64,000 nucleotides of DNA from Rhodobacteraceae bacterium Alg231-04 (lineage in GTDB: Bacteria; Pseudomonadota; Alphaproteobacteria; Rhodobacterales; Rhodobacteraceae): contig FREY01000002.1 in NCBI GenBank assembly GCA_900143635.1, forward strand, positions 70,429-134,428, in the 5' to 3' direction. The notes under the pieces were generated by a model. It saw nothing but the letters and a program-made list of their open reading frames with translations, did not search any database and was not told the DNA's origin. The first letter of the stretch is position 1, and each line of letters opens with the position of its first letter. Positions 16,246 to 25,594 of this stretch are shown one piece after another. Made by a program: the position numbers and the translations under genes.

Positions 16246-17535
16246 CTAGACGATCACCTTGATGGGGTCCTGACGGCCGACTGCAAAAACCTTCTTGTAA
16301 CGGTTGATCTCAGCGGCCGGGCCCATGGCCTTTTCCGGATTATCCGACAATTTGACCGTCGGGCGACCATTGGCCGACACTGCCTTGCAGACCAGTGAGA
16401 AGGGCGCCAGCCCATCACCGGGCACAAGGCCGCGAAAATCATTGGTCAACAGCGTACCCCAACCAAAGGTCGCCTGTACCCGGCCCGAAAACTGCACATG
16501 CAGATCCCGGATCTGTTGCACATCCAGCCCATCAGAGAAAATTACCCGTTTTTGCGCCGGGTCTTCTCCGCGCGACTGCCACCAGTCGATCGCCGTCTCA
16601 GCACCTGTCGCCGGATCGCCGCTGTCGATACGAATACCGGTCCAGCCAGCCAGCCAATCCGGCGCCTTATCCAGAAATCCCTTGGTGCCATAGGTATCCG
16701 GCAGGATGATACGCAGGTTGCCTTCATGTTCTTCTTGCCAGTCAGACAACACATCATAAGGGGCCTGCGCCAATGCGGCGTCATCTTCCGCCAGGGCCGA
16801 ATAGACCATCGGCAGTTCATGGGCATTGGTGCCGATCGCCTCGACTTCGCGGCGCATGGCAATCAGACAGTTGGAGGTGCCGGTGAATTTCGCCCCCAAG
16901 CCTTCGCGCATCGCCTGAACGCACCAATCCTGCCAGAGGAAACTATGCCGCCGCCGGGTGCCGAAATCCGCAATCGACAAACCGTCCAGGCCGCGCAGGT
17001 CTTCGATTTTCTCCCAGACTCTGGTCATCGCACGGGCATAGAGCACCTGCAGTTCAAACCGGCCCATATCATCCAGAACAGCACGGCTGCGCAGCTCCAT
17101 CAGAACCGCCAGCGCCGGGACTTCCCACAGCATAACCTCCGGCCAGCTGCCCTCAAATGTCAGCTCGTACTGATCGCCGTGGCGTTCCAGATGATAGGGT
17201 GGCAGGCGCAGGCCTTCGAACCATTCCATAAAATCCGGGCGAAACATCTGGCGTTTGCCATAAAAGGTATTGCCGCGCAGCCAGGTGCTTTCCCCCCGGC
17301 TGAGCGACAGGGAGCGGATATGATCCAGCTGCTCGCGCAGCTCACCCTCATCGATCAAATTGGCCAATGGCACCTGGGTCGAGCGGTTGATCAGTGAAAA
17401 CCGCACCTGAGTATCCGGCTTGTTGCGGAACACAGACTGGCACATCAGCAGCTTGTAGAAATCGGTGTCGATCAGAGAGCGGACGATCGGGTCGATCTGC
17501 CATTTATGATTGTAGACGCGGGTTGCGATATCCAC
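16246..17535 (-). CDS. pncB: Nicotinate phosphoribosyltransferase
   Basis: A 429-residue PncB converting nicotinate and PRPP to nicotinate mononucleotide for NAD salvage. It starts with a GTG (the bases at 17533–17535 read CAC on the plus strand) five bases after GGAGGT, a very strong SD. TDFYKLLMCQ near the N-terminus, FGTRRRHS (the loop with the phosphorylated His of the family) and DSGDP are diagnostic. The upstream hybrid kinase and pncA lie on the same strand with 62- and 54-base gaps, so the three genes are probably one operon. Confidence 0.94.
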   Translation of the reverse strand: MDIATRVYNHKWQIDPIVRSLIDTDFYKLLMCQSVFRNKPDTQVRFSLINRSTQVPLANLIDEGELREQLDHIRSLSLSRGESTWLRGNTFYGKRQMFRPDFMEWFEGLRLPPYHLERHGDQYELTFEGSWPEVMLWEVPALAVLMELRSRAVLDDMGRFELQVLYARAMTRVWEKIEDLRGLDGLSIADFGTRRRHSFLWQDWCVQAMREGLGAKFTGTSNCLIAMRREVEAIGTNAHELPMVYSALAEDDAALAQAPYDVLSDWQEEHEGNLRIILPDTYGTKGFLDKAPDWLAGWTGIRIDSGDPATGAETAIDWWQSRGEDPAQKRVIFSDGLDVQQIRDLHVQFSGRVQATFGWGTLLTNDFRGLVPGDGLAPFSLVCKAVSANGRPTVKLSDNPEKAMGPAAEINRYKKVFAVGRQDPIKVIV

Positions 17536-17597
17536 CGGTGACCTCCCCTCAGGATTGACTGATTGATAAGATAGCCAGTCAGTGCGCGCAAAGGAAA

Positions 17598-19853
17598 TTA
17601 TCCGGCCCGATCAGGCCTGTCGATCACACCGCTGGATCTGATCACCTGCAGCAATTCGCTGCGGCCCACGGGTTTTGTCAGGAAACCATCCATTCCCGCA
17701 TCAAGACAGGCAACCCTGTCGCTGTCAAAAGCATTGGCTGTCAGCGCTATGATCACCGGCTGACGCAGCGCTGTGGCGCGTATCTCGCGCGTGGCTTCAA
17801 GGCCGCTCATGACCGGCATCGACATATCCATAAACACCAGATCCGGATCTCCCGACAGGGTCTTGGACACCGCATCTTGGCCATCAAACGCAAATTCCAG
17901 CTGAATGGGAAGGCTGCGCAAGTATTTTTGAATAACCAGCCGGTTCACTTTGTTGTCTTCCGCCACCAGCAGGCGCAGCCCCGCAAAAACCGCGGTGTCT
18001 TCTGCTTTTTCAGCCTTGGCCTGAGGCTGTTCTGCGTCTTCTTTGTGGGCGCGGTCCAACAGCACAGTGACGGTAAAGCAGGTGCCCTTGCCCAGTTCGG
18101 AACTGACGGAAATGGACCCGTCCATCGCTTCTGTCAGCTTGCGCGAAATTGTCAGCCCAAGCCCAGTCCCGCCGAATTTTCGGGTGGTGGCAGCATCCGC
18201 CTGCGAAAAACGGGTGAAAATATGATCCAGCTTGTCGGCCGGGATGCCGATGCCGGTGTCCGTGATAGAAAAGATCAGCTGCTGCCCCCCTTCGCCGAGA
18301 TCCTGTGAAGACACGGAGACATGCACACTGCCGATTTCGGTAAACTTTATCGCGTTTCCGACCAGATTCAGCAGGATCTGCCGGAGCCGCCTGTCGTCTC
18401 CCCGCAACCGGTCAGAAACCTGAGGATCAATACTCAGCTCCAGTTTCACCCGCTTCTGTTCAGCCTGCGGTCGCAGCAATTGCAGGGTGCTTTCAAAACA
18501 ATCGAGCAGTGAGAAATCAACCACGCTCAACTCCACCCGCCCGGCGTCAAGTTTGGACAGGTCAAGGACGTCGTTGATCAACCCCATCAGCGCATTGGCA
18601 GAGCTGAGGATCGTTTCGGAATAGAGCCTTTGATCCTTGTCCAGATCCGTTTCTGTCAGAAGCCGCGCCATGCCGATGACCCCATTCATCGGCGTTCGGA
18701 TCTCATGGCTCATGGTGGCCAGAAACTCTTCCTTGACCCTTGCGCCATCTTCTGCGGCACGGCGGGCCTCCTCCATTTCTGCGGCTTGTTCACGCGCTTG
18801 GGTCACATCGCGTTCAACAGCGACGACAACTTCGACACTGCCGTTTGCATTCAAAACCGGCACCTGATTGGTTTCGACCCAGATTTCCTTGCCATCCTTG
18901 CGCCGGTTCAGAACCTCTCCCCGGTAAGGAAGTCCTTTTTCGCGGACATCTATCAACCTGCGAATTACTTCATCAGAGGTTTCGGAGCTGTTCAGTATCT
19001 CGCCCGGTCGGCGGCCGACGGCCTCGCGCGCACTGAAACCTGTGATGCGCGAAAACGCACTGTTGACCCAGGAAATACGACCATCCTGACCGATCAGAAT
19101 AACGCTGTCATTGGCGTGCTGGGCCACCGCCGCCAGCCTGCGGGCCTGTTCACTTTTCTCGCGCAGCCGCAGGTTGGTATCCGCCAGCTCTGCCCGTTGC
19201 TCCTCAAGCGCCAATGTGTGGCGGCGGTTGCTTTCAAAGGTGCGCAGCGCATATTTCAGGAACATGCCGACGGTGAACATCAACAGGCTGGCCCCGGCAA
19301 AGTTCTGCAGGATCGCCCGATCCAGATAGCCCCTGTTGTAAAACTCGATTGCGAACAAAGCGATCGGTGTCAGACCGTAGATGATCAACCGAACCCGCGC
19401 GGCAGCCGGGTGGTGGGCCGCAACCAAGGTCGCGTTGAGCGCAGCACTGGTCAAAAAACCAATGGCAAACAACGGTTCCGGATGCCCCCAATCCTCCGGA
19501 AGCCAGGCGATGGATACGCAGATTGAAATCGTCAGGGCATGCACACCGGCGGTGATAGTGCTGACCATTTGGGTTTGCCGCAGCGGAACACCCTCTGCCA
19601 GCAGAACGGGAACCCGTCGCAAATACAGGCAGTCGGCAATTTCTCCGGCCAGCGCGAGGGACATGGCAAACAACGCAAGGAGCGGCGAAACGGTAAGGGC
19701 CAGAATGAAACCGCCAATGAAGGTGACGGTCTGGCGCGCTTTGAAATTGCTCAGCCGCCCACGAACATAGCGCAACATCAGCCCTTCTGGGCTGTTCCTG
19801 CGAACATTGTCATTCAGCATTGCAGGTTGTGAAATGCTCGAATGCAGCATCAT
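17598..19853 (-). CDS. Membrane hybrid sensor histidine kinase/response regulator with PAS domain
   Basis: A 751-residue protein. Five or six membrane helices (about residues 42–205) are followed by a short coiled stretch (210–240), a PAS domain (about 242–352), a HisKA domain with His383 in MSHEIRTPMNG, an ATPase domain with N-box Asn500 and DTGIGIP, and a C-terminal receiver domain with phospho-acceptor Asp676 and Lys727. No separate output gene is adjacent, so it likely passes phosphate to an unlinked HPt or regulator. It lies between pncA and pncB, which suggests but does not prove a link to nicotinamide/NAD status. The first ATG is used; an ATG at residue 26 is an alternative. Confidence 0.9.
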   Translation of the reverse strand: MMLHSSISQPAMLNDNVRRNSPEGLMLRYVRGRLSNFKARQTVTFIGGFILALTVSPLLALFAMSLALAGEIADCLYLRRVPVLLAEGVPLRQTQMVSTITAGVHALTISICVSIAWLPEDWGHPEPLFAIGFLTSAALNATLVAAHHPAAARVRLIIYGLTPIALFAIEFYNRGYLDRAILQNFAGASLLMFTVGMFLKYALRTFESNRRHTLALEEQRAELADTNLRLREKSEQARRLAAVAQHANDSVILIGQDGRISWVNSAFSRITGFSAREAVGRRPGEILNSSETSDEVIRRLIDVREKGLPYRGEVLNRRKDGKEIWVETNQVPVLNANGSVEVVVAVERDVTQAREQAAEMEEARRAAEDGARVKEEFLATMSHEIRTPMNGVIGMARLLTETDLDKDQRLYSETILSSANALMGLINDVLDLSKLDAGRVELSVVDFSLLDCFESTLQLLRPQAEQKRVKLELSIDPQVSDRLRGDDRRLRQILLNLVGNAIKFTEIGSVHVSVSSQDLGEGGQQLIFSITDTGIGIPADKLDHIFTRFSQADAATTRKFGGTGLGLTISRKLTEAMDGSISVSSELGKGTCFTVTVLLDRAHKEDAEQPQAKAEKAEDTAVFAGLRLLVAEDNKVNRLVIQKYLRSLPIQLEFAFDGQDAVSKTLSGDPDLVFMDMSMPVMSGLEATREIRATALRQPVIIALTANAFDSDRVACLDAGMDGFLTKPVGRSELLQVIRSSGVIDRPDRAG

Positions 19854-19907
19854 TCCCTCCCGGCGGCGCTGATCGAAAGCCGCGCTCTGGCGCCGAAAGG
19901 GAGGAGA

Positions 19908-20504
19908 TTAGCCCGCAAGGTCAACACCCGCGTCGGTCATCTCGCGCATGGCGACCGCCAGTGACCCGTCCAGATCTATTGCCCGGCAAGCAGCAAGGTC
20001 GACAGCAACCGTGAACCCCAGCCGGGCCGCATCCAGTGCCGAGTAGGCAACACAGAAATCAGTGGCAAGGCCAACCAGCGTCAATCGGGTGATGCCCCGG
20101 TCACGCAGATAGCCGCTCAGCCCTGTTGGGGTAGAGCGATCATTCTCGAAGAAGGCGGAGTAGCTATCAATCGCCGGTCGGAACCCTTTTCGGATGATCA
20201 AATCCCCATTCAGCCGCAGATCCGGGTGGAAATCAGCACCCTTGGTGCCTTGCATACAGTGGTCAGGCCACAGAACCTGCGTGCCATATGACATGTCAAC
20301 GGTGCCAAATGGCGCCTGCCCAGGATGGGATGACGCAAACGAAGAATGCCCCGCCGGATGCCAATCCTGAGTCAGGATCACGGCACCAAACGCATCCATC
20401 ATCGCATTGATGGCGGGAACGACAGCATCCCCCTCTGGCACCGCAAGTGCGCCGCCCGGGCAAAAGTCATTCTGCACATCGATGACGATCAACGCCTCAG
20501 TCAT
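19908..20504 (-). CDS. pncA: Nicotinamidase
   Basis: A 198-residue amidohydrolase of the isochorismatase fold that deamidates nicotinamide to nicotinate. The catalytic triad Asp9, Lys106 and Cys151 (TDFCV) and metal ligands Asp47, His49 and His82 are all present, in the same spacing as E. coli PncA. It is the first gene of the likely pncA–kinase–pncB operon and is divergent from trhO with 88 bases between starts. Confidence 0.94.
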   Translation of the reverse strand: MTEALIVIDVQNDFCPGGALAVPEGDAVVPAINAMMDAFGAVILTQDWHPAGHSSFASSHPGQAPFGTVDMSYGTQVLWPDHCMQGTKGADFHPDLRLNGDLIIRKGFRPAIDSYSAFFENDRSTPTGLSGYLRDRGITRLTLVGLATDFCVAYSALDAARLGFTVAVDLAACRAIDLDGSLAVAMREMTDAGVDLAG

Positions 20505-20592
20505 GGCTTTCCACCTTTTCCAGCCCCAGCTGCCTATAGTTAGTCCGGCTCCCTACTTGAAACCAATAGTGAAGAAGGATTATTGCCATTGC

Positions 20593-21504
20593 ATGTACAG
20601 GATTGCCGCACTTTACCACTTCACCCGTTTTTCCGACTCTGCCGCGTTAAAACCAGCGCTCTTGGACCTCTGCCTTGCGCAACAGGTCAAAGGATCGCTC
20701 CTTTTGGCGCAGGAAGGTCTTAACGGAACCATCGCCGGGCCTGCCGCAGGAGTCGAGGCGGTGCTTGCCCATATCCGGGCCCTGCCAGGCTGCGCCGGGC
20801 TGGAGTGGAAGGAAGCGACGAGCGACCATGCCCCCTTTGGGCGCATGAAAGTCCGCCTGAAGAAAGAGATCGTGACCATGGGCCAGCCGGATGTCGATCC
20901 GCTGGCCGGCACCGGCCATTACGTGGAGCCGGAAGACTGGAACGACCTGATCCGTTCAGACGATGTGGTGGTCATTGATACGCGCAACGACTACGAAGTG
21001 GCGATCGGCACGTTCGAGAATGCGATCGATCCGGAAACCGCAAGCTTTCGGGATTTCCCGGCCTGGTGGGAGGACAACAAGGAACGCTTTCACAACAAAC
21101 GGGTCGCCATGTTCTGCACCGGCGGCATCCGGTGCGAGAAATCCACCAACTATCTTCTGGGCCAGGGGGTGGAGGACGTATACCACCTGAAGGGCGGCAT
21201 CCTCAGGTACCTCGAAGAGGTCCCGGCAGACCAGAGCAGCTGGCAAGGCGACTGCTTTGTCTTTGACAACCGTGTTTCGGTCGGCCACGGCCTGAAAGAA
21301 GGGCCGCATGATCTGTGCCACGGCTGCCGTCGCCCTATCCTGCCTGCAGATAAGGCCCATGCCCAATATGAAGAAGGCGTCACCTGCCCGCACTGCGCAG
21401 ACAGCGCGACAGAGGCCGATAAGAACAGGTTCCGCGAACGCCAAAAACAGATGACCCTTGCCCGTCAGCGCGGCGAAACACACCTCGGGAAATTTGAACT
21501 CTGA
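20593..21504 (+). CDS. trhO: tRNA uridine-34 hydroxylase (rhodanese-related, TrhO/YceA)
   Basis: A 303-residue protein. The N-terminal ferredoxin-like domain (YHFTRF, SLLLAQEGLNGTIAG) is followed by a rhodanese domain (VVVIDTRNDYEVAIGTFENA) with the catalytic Cys in MFCTGGIRCEKS. C-terminal Cys pairs (CHGCRRP; CPHC) may bind zinc. TrhO makes 5-hydroxyuridine at the wobble base using O2. The frame runs upstream to 20407, antisense to pncA. The ATG at 20593 gives the family N-terminus (MYRIAALYHFT), with AAGGAT 12 bases before it; a GTG at 20569 is possible. Confidence 0.92.
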   Translation: MYRIAALYHFTRFSDSAALKPALLDLCLAQQVKGSLLLAQEGLNGTIAGPAAGVEAVLAHIRALPGCAGLEWKEATSDHAPFGRMKVRLKKEIVTMGQPDVDPLAGTGHYVEPEDWNDLIRSDDVVVIDTRNDYEVAIGTFENAIDPETASFRDFPAWWEDNKERFHNKRVAMFCTGGIRCEKSTNYLLGQGVEDVYHLKGGILRYLEEVPADQSSWQGDCFVFDNRVSVGHGLKEGPHDLCHGCRRPILPADKAHAQYEEGVTCPHCADSATEADKNRFRERQKQMTLARQRGETHLGKFEL

Positions 21505-21567
21505 TCCTCGGAACCGTCACTGCGGATCCGCACTGGCCTGCGCGCCGTTGATCTGAGGGGTTTATCA

Positions 21568-21684
21568 GCCGGATCTTCACTTTTCCAAAAACACTCCTGC
21601 CGGAGCCAGCGCCTTGCCAAGGGCAAGGCGCCCGGCCCAACGGGCGCAGGGTATCTCATACCCGCACGCCGGGCGGGAGCCCCC
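21568..21684. repeat. Roseobacter-type intergenic hairpin element, copy 3 (convergent genes)
   Basis: This lies between trhO and the ABC ATPase gene. The reverse-oriented box CTTCACTTTTCCAAAAACAC is at 21569–21588. The stem GCGCCTTGCC-aag-GGCAAGGCGC (21609–21631) is followed by CCGGCCCAAC, and GCCGGGCGGGAGCCCC is near 21671. The left inverted end seen in copies 1 and 2 is missing. Confidence 0.72.
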
Positions 21685-21687
21685 CCT

Positions 21688-22659
21688 TTAGCCGGGGAAA
21701 TGGCAGGCCACCTGCGCCCCGGCCCGTGCTTCCAGAACCGGCTGCGAACTGCGGCACAAATCCTGTGCCGCCGGGCAACGGTCGGCAAAGGCGCAGCCCT
21801 TGGGCGGGTTGATCGGGCTGGGCGGGTCGCCCGACAGTTTCATCGCCCGCACATAGCCTTTGGACTTGCGCCGTGCCAGCGACGGCGCCGCTGACAAAAG
21901 CGCCTGCGTGTAGGGATGCTGTGGATGGTCGAACAGAACCTCGCGCGGCGCCTGTTCAACAATCTTGCCCAAATACATCACCGCCACATCGTCACAAAGG
22001 TGGCGCACCACGCCCAGATCGTGGCTGATAAAGAGGTAGGATAGGCCCAGCTCGTCCTTCAATTTGGCCAGCAGGTTGAGGATCTGCGCCTGAATGGCCA
22101 CGTCCAGCGCGCTTACCGGCTCGTCGCAGACCAGCAGTTTCGGGTTGGTGGTCAGGGCGCGCGCAATGGATATCCTCTGCCGCTGACCGCCTGAGAACTG
22201 GTGCGGAAAAAGGTTCAGCTGGTCGGGGCGCAGGCCGACCAACTCAAACAGCTCTTTCACCCGTTTGGTGCGGCTTTCCATATCGCCGATATCCATCAGG
22301 TCCATCGGCTCGCGGACAATATCGGCCACCCGCGCCCGCGGGTTGAGCGAGGAATAGGGGTCCTGAAAGATCAGCTGCACATCGCGGCGACGCTGGCGCA
22401 TGGCTTCGTCATCCAGCGACAACAGGTCCTCACCTTCAAACAGCACCTCACCGCCCGAGGCATGGGTCAGCCGGATCGCCGCCATTGCGGTGGTGGTCTT
22501 GCCCGATCCGCTTTCACCGACAATGCCCAGCGCGCGGCCATTTTCCAGCTGGAAGGAGACCTTGCGCACCGCCTCCAGATGCGGGGTCGGCGCAAACATC
22601 GAGGGTTTCGGCAGTGCGAAACGTACGGTGAGGTCCTTAACGTCCAGAAGCAAGCTCAT
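21688..22659 (-). CDS. ABC transporter ATPase (OppF/DppF-like)
   Basis: A 323-residue ATPase with Walker A GESGSGKTT, signature FSGGQRQR, Walker B LLVCDEPVSALDV, and the C-terminal oligopeptide-transporter extension (GDPPSPINPPKGCAFADRCP) with Cys residues that in some homologues hold an iron-sulfur site. It is the last gene of the five-gene importer operon read from 27151 and overlaps the preceding gene by ATGA. Confidence 0.93.
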   Translation of the reverse strand: MSLLLDVKDLTVRFALPKPSMFAPTPHLEAVRKVSFQLENGRALGIVGESGSGKTTTAMAAIRLTHASGGEVLFEGEDLLSLDDEAMRQRRRDVQLIFQDPYSSLNPRARVADIVREPMDLMDIGDMESRTKRVKELFELVGLRPDQLNLFPHQFSGGQRQRISIARALTTNPKLLVCDEPVSALDVAIQAQILNLLAKLKDELGLSYLFISHDLGVVRHLCDDVAVMYLGKIVEQAPREVLFDHPQHPYTQALLSAAPSLARRKSKGYVRAMKLSGDPPSPINPPKGCAFADRCPAAQDLCRSSQPVLEARAGAQVACHFPG

Positions 22660-23642
22660 GCGCGGCCCTCCTCAGCTGCGTGGCAGGCAACAGGGTGCGC
22701 GCCGTGATTGATGAGCTGCGGTTTTTCACTGCCGCAACGCGCATTGGTCAGGCTGCACCGTTCCTTGAAAGAACAGCCCGCGCCCAGCATATGCAGCGGC
22801 GGCACCACGCCGGGGATTTCAGCCAACCGGTCCTGCTGCGCGCCCTTGCCCAGCGCCGGAATGCAGGAGATCAGCCCCCGCGCATAGGGGTGCTGGGGGC
22901 TATCCAGCACCTGATCCGCCGTTGCATCTTCGATCACGCGGCCGGCATACATCACCGCCACCCGGTCAGCCATTTCCGAGATCGCGCCCATGTCGTGGGT
23001 GATCAGGATGATGGCCGAGCCATAGTCGCGCTGGATCTCGTTCAGCAAATCAAAGATCTGCGCCTGAACGGTCACATCCAGCGCAGTGGTGGGCTCATCC
23101 GCGATCAGAACCTTGGGGCGGCAACTGACGGCCATGGCGATCATCACCCGCTGACGCATCCCCCCTGACAGCTGATGCGGATAATCCAGCGCCCGTTTAT
23201 CAGGCGACGGAATGCCAACCCGGTCCAGCAGCGCAATGGCGTCTTTCAACGCCTGATCGCGGCTGACCTTCTGGTGCAGCATGATCGCCTCGGCGATCTG
23301 ATCGCCAACAGTGAACACCGGGTTCAGGGAGGTCATCGGCTCCTGAAAGATCATCGCGATATCACCACCGCGCAACGACCGCATGCGGGAATCGGACACT
23401 TTGGTCAGATCTTCGCCATTGAGGCGGATCGCCCCGCCGGCAATGCGCCCCGGCGGCATTGGGATCAGCCCCATGGTGGACAGCGCGGTGATCGACTTGC
23501 CGCAGCCGGACTCGCCCACCACGCCAAGGGTTTCACCCTCGTTCACATGCATGGAGACGGAATCCAGCGCCGTGACCTCTCCGTAGCGGGTATTAAAGGT
23601 GACGCGCAGGTCTTCGATTTCGAGAAGGGCCGTCATATTCAC
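22656..23642 (-). CDS. ABC transporter ATPase (OppD/DppD-like)
   Basis: A 328-residue ATPase with Walker A GESGCGKS, signature LSGGMRQR (the usual OppD variant), Walker B LIADEPTTALDV and the Cys-containing C-terminal segment GAGCSFKERCSL. It pairs with the following OppF-like ATPase; both junctions in this part of the operon are four-base ATGA overlaps. Confidence 0.93.
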   Translation of the reverse strand: MNMTALLEIEDLRVTFNTRYGEVTALDSVSMHVNEGETLGVVGESGCGKSITALSTMGLIPMPPGRIAGGAIRLNGEDLTKVSDSRMRSLRGGDIAMIFQEPMTSLNPVFTVGDQIAEAIMLHQKVSRDQALKDAIALLDRVGIPSPDKRALDYPHQLSGGMRQRVMIAMAVSCRPKVLIADEPTTALDVTVQAQIFDLLNEIQRDYGSAIILITHDMGAISEMADRVAVMYAGRVIEDATADQVLDSPQHPYARGLISCIPALGKGAQQDRLAEIPGVVPPLHMLGAGCSFKERCSLTNARCGSEKPQLINHGAHPVACHAAEEGRA

Positions 23643-24547
23643 CGCTCCCTCAGTTTTGGATTGAAGGCATCGTTCAGCCCGTCACCGATCAGGCTGACCG
23701 AGAAGACGGTGAAGAAGATTGCCAGACCGGGAAAGGTCACCGGCCACCAGGCGTCCAGGATGTATTCACGGTTGGCGCCGATCATCAGCCCCCAGCTCAT
23801 CACATTGGGATCACCCAGACCCAGGAAGGACAGACCGGCCTCAAACAGGATGGCCACGCCCACGGTCAGCGTCGCCGACACGATCAGCGGCGGCAGGGCG
23901 TTGGGCAGGATCACCTTCCAGATGATACGCTTGTTCTTGGCGCCAATCGCGCGGGCGGCGGTGACATATTCCAGCTGTTTGATCCGTAGAAACTCGGCCC
24001 GTGTCAGACGTGCGGTCTGCGGCCAGCTGACCACGCCAATGGCCACAGCAATGGTCGTCAGCGAGGGCGAGAACAGGGTGACAAGCACCATGGCAAAGAG
24101 CAGCGCCGGCAGAACCTGAAAGAATTCAGTGATACGCATCAGCAGGTTGTCGACCCAGCCACCGTAAAACCCGGCCAGCGCGCCCAGCGAAATACCGATC
24201 ACCATGGTCAGCGCCGCGGCCGCCGCGCCGACCGCCAGCGTCGGACCGCCACCAGTCAGCAGCCCGGCAATCAGGTCACGACCCAGATAGTCGGTGCCGA
24301 GCGGAAACTCAGGCGTCACACCCGGTGGTTCATGCGGGGCCCAGACAATGTCATAGGCATCGCCCGTATAGAAAAACATGCCGTAGAACGTGGCGGCAAT
24401 GATCACTGTCAGCATCACCGTGCCAAACAGCGCCGGGATATTGCGGCGATACATCCGCCAGGCTTCCAGCAGCGGGCTTTCGGCCTGATAGTCCTGTTGC
24501 GGTTCATCGGCCATGGTCTGCCCTTCCGAATTGGAGAGATCTGTCAT
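23639..24547 (-). CDS. ABC transporter permease (OppC/DppC-like)
   Basis: A 302-residue permease with an N-terminal OppC_N segment (EAWRMYRRNIPALFG), the signature FPLGTDYLGRDL and the EAA loop YVTAARAIGAKNKRI. The ATG overlaps the stop of the upstream permease by one base. A second in-frame Met (MADEPQQDY, residue 12) is an alternative start. Confidence 0.92.
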   Translation of the reverse strand: MTDLSNSEGQTMADEPQQDYQAESPLLEAWRMYRRNIPALFGTVMLTVIIAATFYGMFFYTGDAYDIVWAPHEPPGVTPEFPLGTDYLGRDLIAGLLTGGGPTLAVGAAAAALTMVIGISLGALAGFYGGWVDNLLMRITEFFQVLPALLFAMVLVTLFSPSLTTIAVAIGVVSWPQTARLTRAEFLRIKQLEYVTAARAIGAKNKRIIWKVILPNALPPLIVSATLTVGVAILFEAGLSFLGLGDPNVMSWGLMIGANREYILDAWWPVTFPGLAIFFTVFSVSLIGDGLNDAFNPKLRER

Positions 24548-25524
24548 CAGGATTCCCCCCGAAGCCGGGGATCAGCGATGCGGTAGCTCATATCGGTGAG
24601 CAGGTTGGCCACCACGACAATGCCACTGGCGATCAGCAACACGCCCATGATGGTCGGGTAATCACGGCGCAGAATGGATTCGAATGCCAGCGTGCCCATG
24701 CCGGGCCAGTTGAACACCGTTTCCACCAGCAGCGCCCCCGAGATCAGGCTGCCGAACTGCAAACCGGCGACCGTCAGAATGGGCAGCGCCGCATTACGCA
24801 GCGCGTGTTTGAACAAAACCGTGCGTTCAGACGCCCCTTTGGCGCGGGCGGTACGAATATAATCAGAGCCCAGAACTTCGAGCATGGACGCCCGGCTGAG
24901 GCGGGCATATTGCGCCAGGTAGATCACCGACAAGGTGAAGGCCGGCAGCACCAGATGATGCAGGACATCCAGGCTGCGGATAAAGATATTCGCATCGCGC
25001 AGCTTCACGGACATCATGCCTTCAACCGGAAAGATCGGAAATACCGAGGCAAAGAGGATGATCAGCATGATGCCGGTCCAAAACACCGGAACCGCATAGC
25101 CAATGCTGGAGAAAACCGCGACGGCCGCGCTGAGCACCCCATTGGGTTTGCGCGAGGCCAGAACACCAAAGAACACCCCCAGAACAATTGCAGTGATCAG
25201 CGCGCTCAGCACCAGCAGAATGGTCGGGAAAATGCGTTCTCCGATCAGCTTGGACACGGGCTGGTTGAAGAAGAAGCTCTCGCCCAGATTTCCCTGCAGG
25301 ATATTGCCAACATAGATGCCCAGCTGGGTCAGCACAGGTTTGTTCAGCCCGTATTCCTCGCGGATGCTTTCCAGCATCTCTTCGGTGGCGCCGCCCATCT
25401 CACCTGCGATCACAACCGCCGGATCCCCCGGCGCAAGGCGGATCAGCAGGAAATTCAGGACCACCACACCAAGCATGAGCAACAGCCCATAGCCCAGCCG
25501 TTTCATCAAATAGGATGCGTTCAT
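24547..25524 (-). CDS. ABC transporter permease (OppB/DppB-like)
   Basis: A 325-residue permease with APGDPA near residue 31 and the EAA loop RTARAKGASERTVLFKHALRNA. About six membrane helices. It follows the binding-protein gene by 70 bases, a common position for differential expression within such operons. Confidence 0.92.
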   Translation of the reverse strand: MNASYLMKRLGYGLLLMLGVVVLNFLLIRLAPGDPAVVIAGEMGGATEEMLESIREEYGLNKPVLTQLGIYVGNILQGNLGESFFFNQPVSKLIGERIFPTILLVLSALITAIVLGVFFGVLASRKPNGVLSAAVAVFSSIGYAVPVFWTGIMLIILFASVFPIFPVEGMMSVKLRDANIFIRSLDVLHHLVLPAFTLSVIYLAQYARLSRASMLEVLGSDYIRTARAKGASERTVLFKHALRNAALPILTVAGLQFGSLISGALLVETVFNWPGMGTLAFESILRRDYPTIMGVLLIASGIVVVANLLTDMSYRIADPRLRGES

Positions 25525-25594
25525 ATCCGCGCCTGACTTGCCTTATAAAAAAGAACGGACGCGGGTGTCGTCCCGCGTCCGCCGTTGTTCAGGG

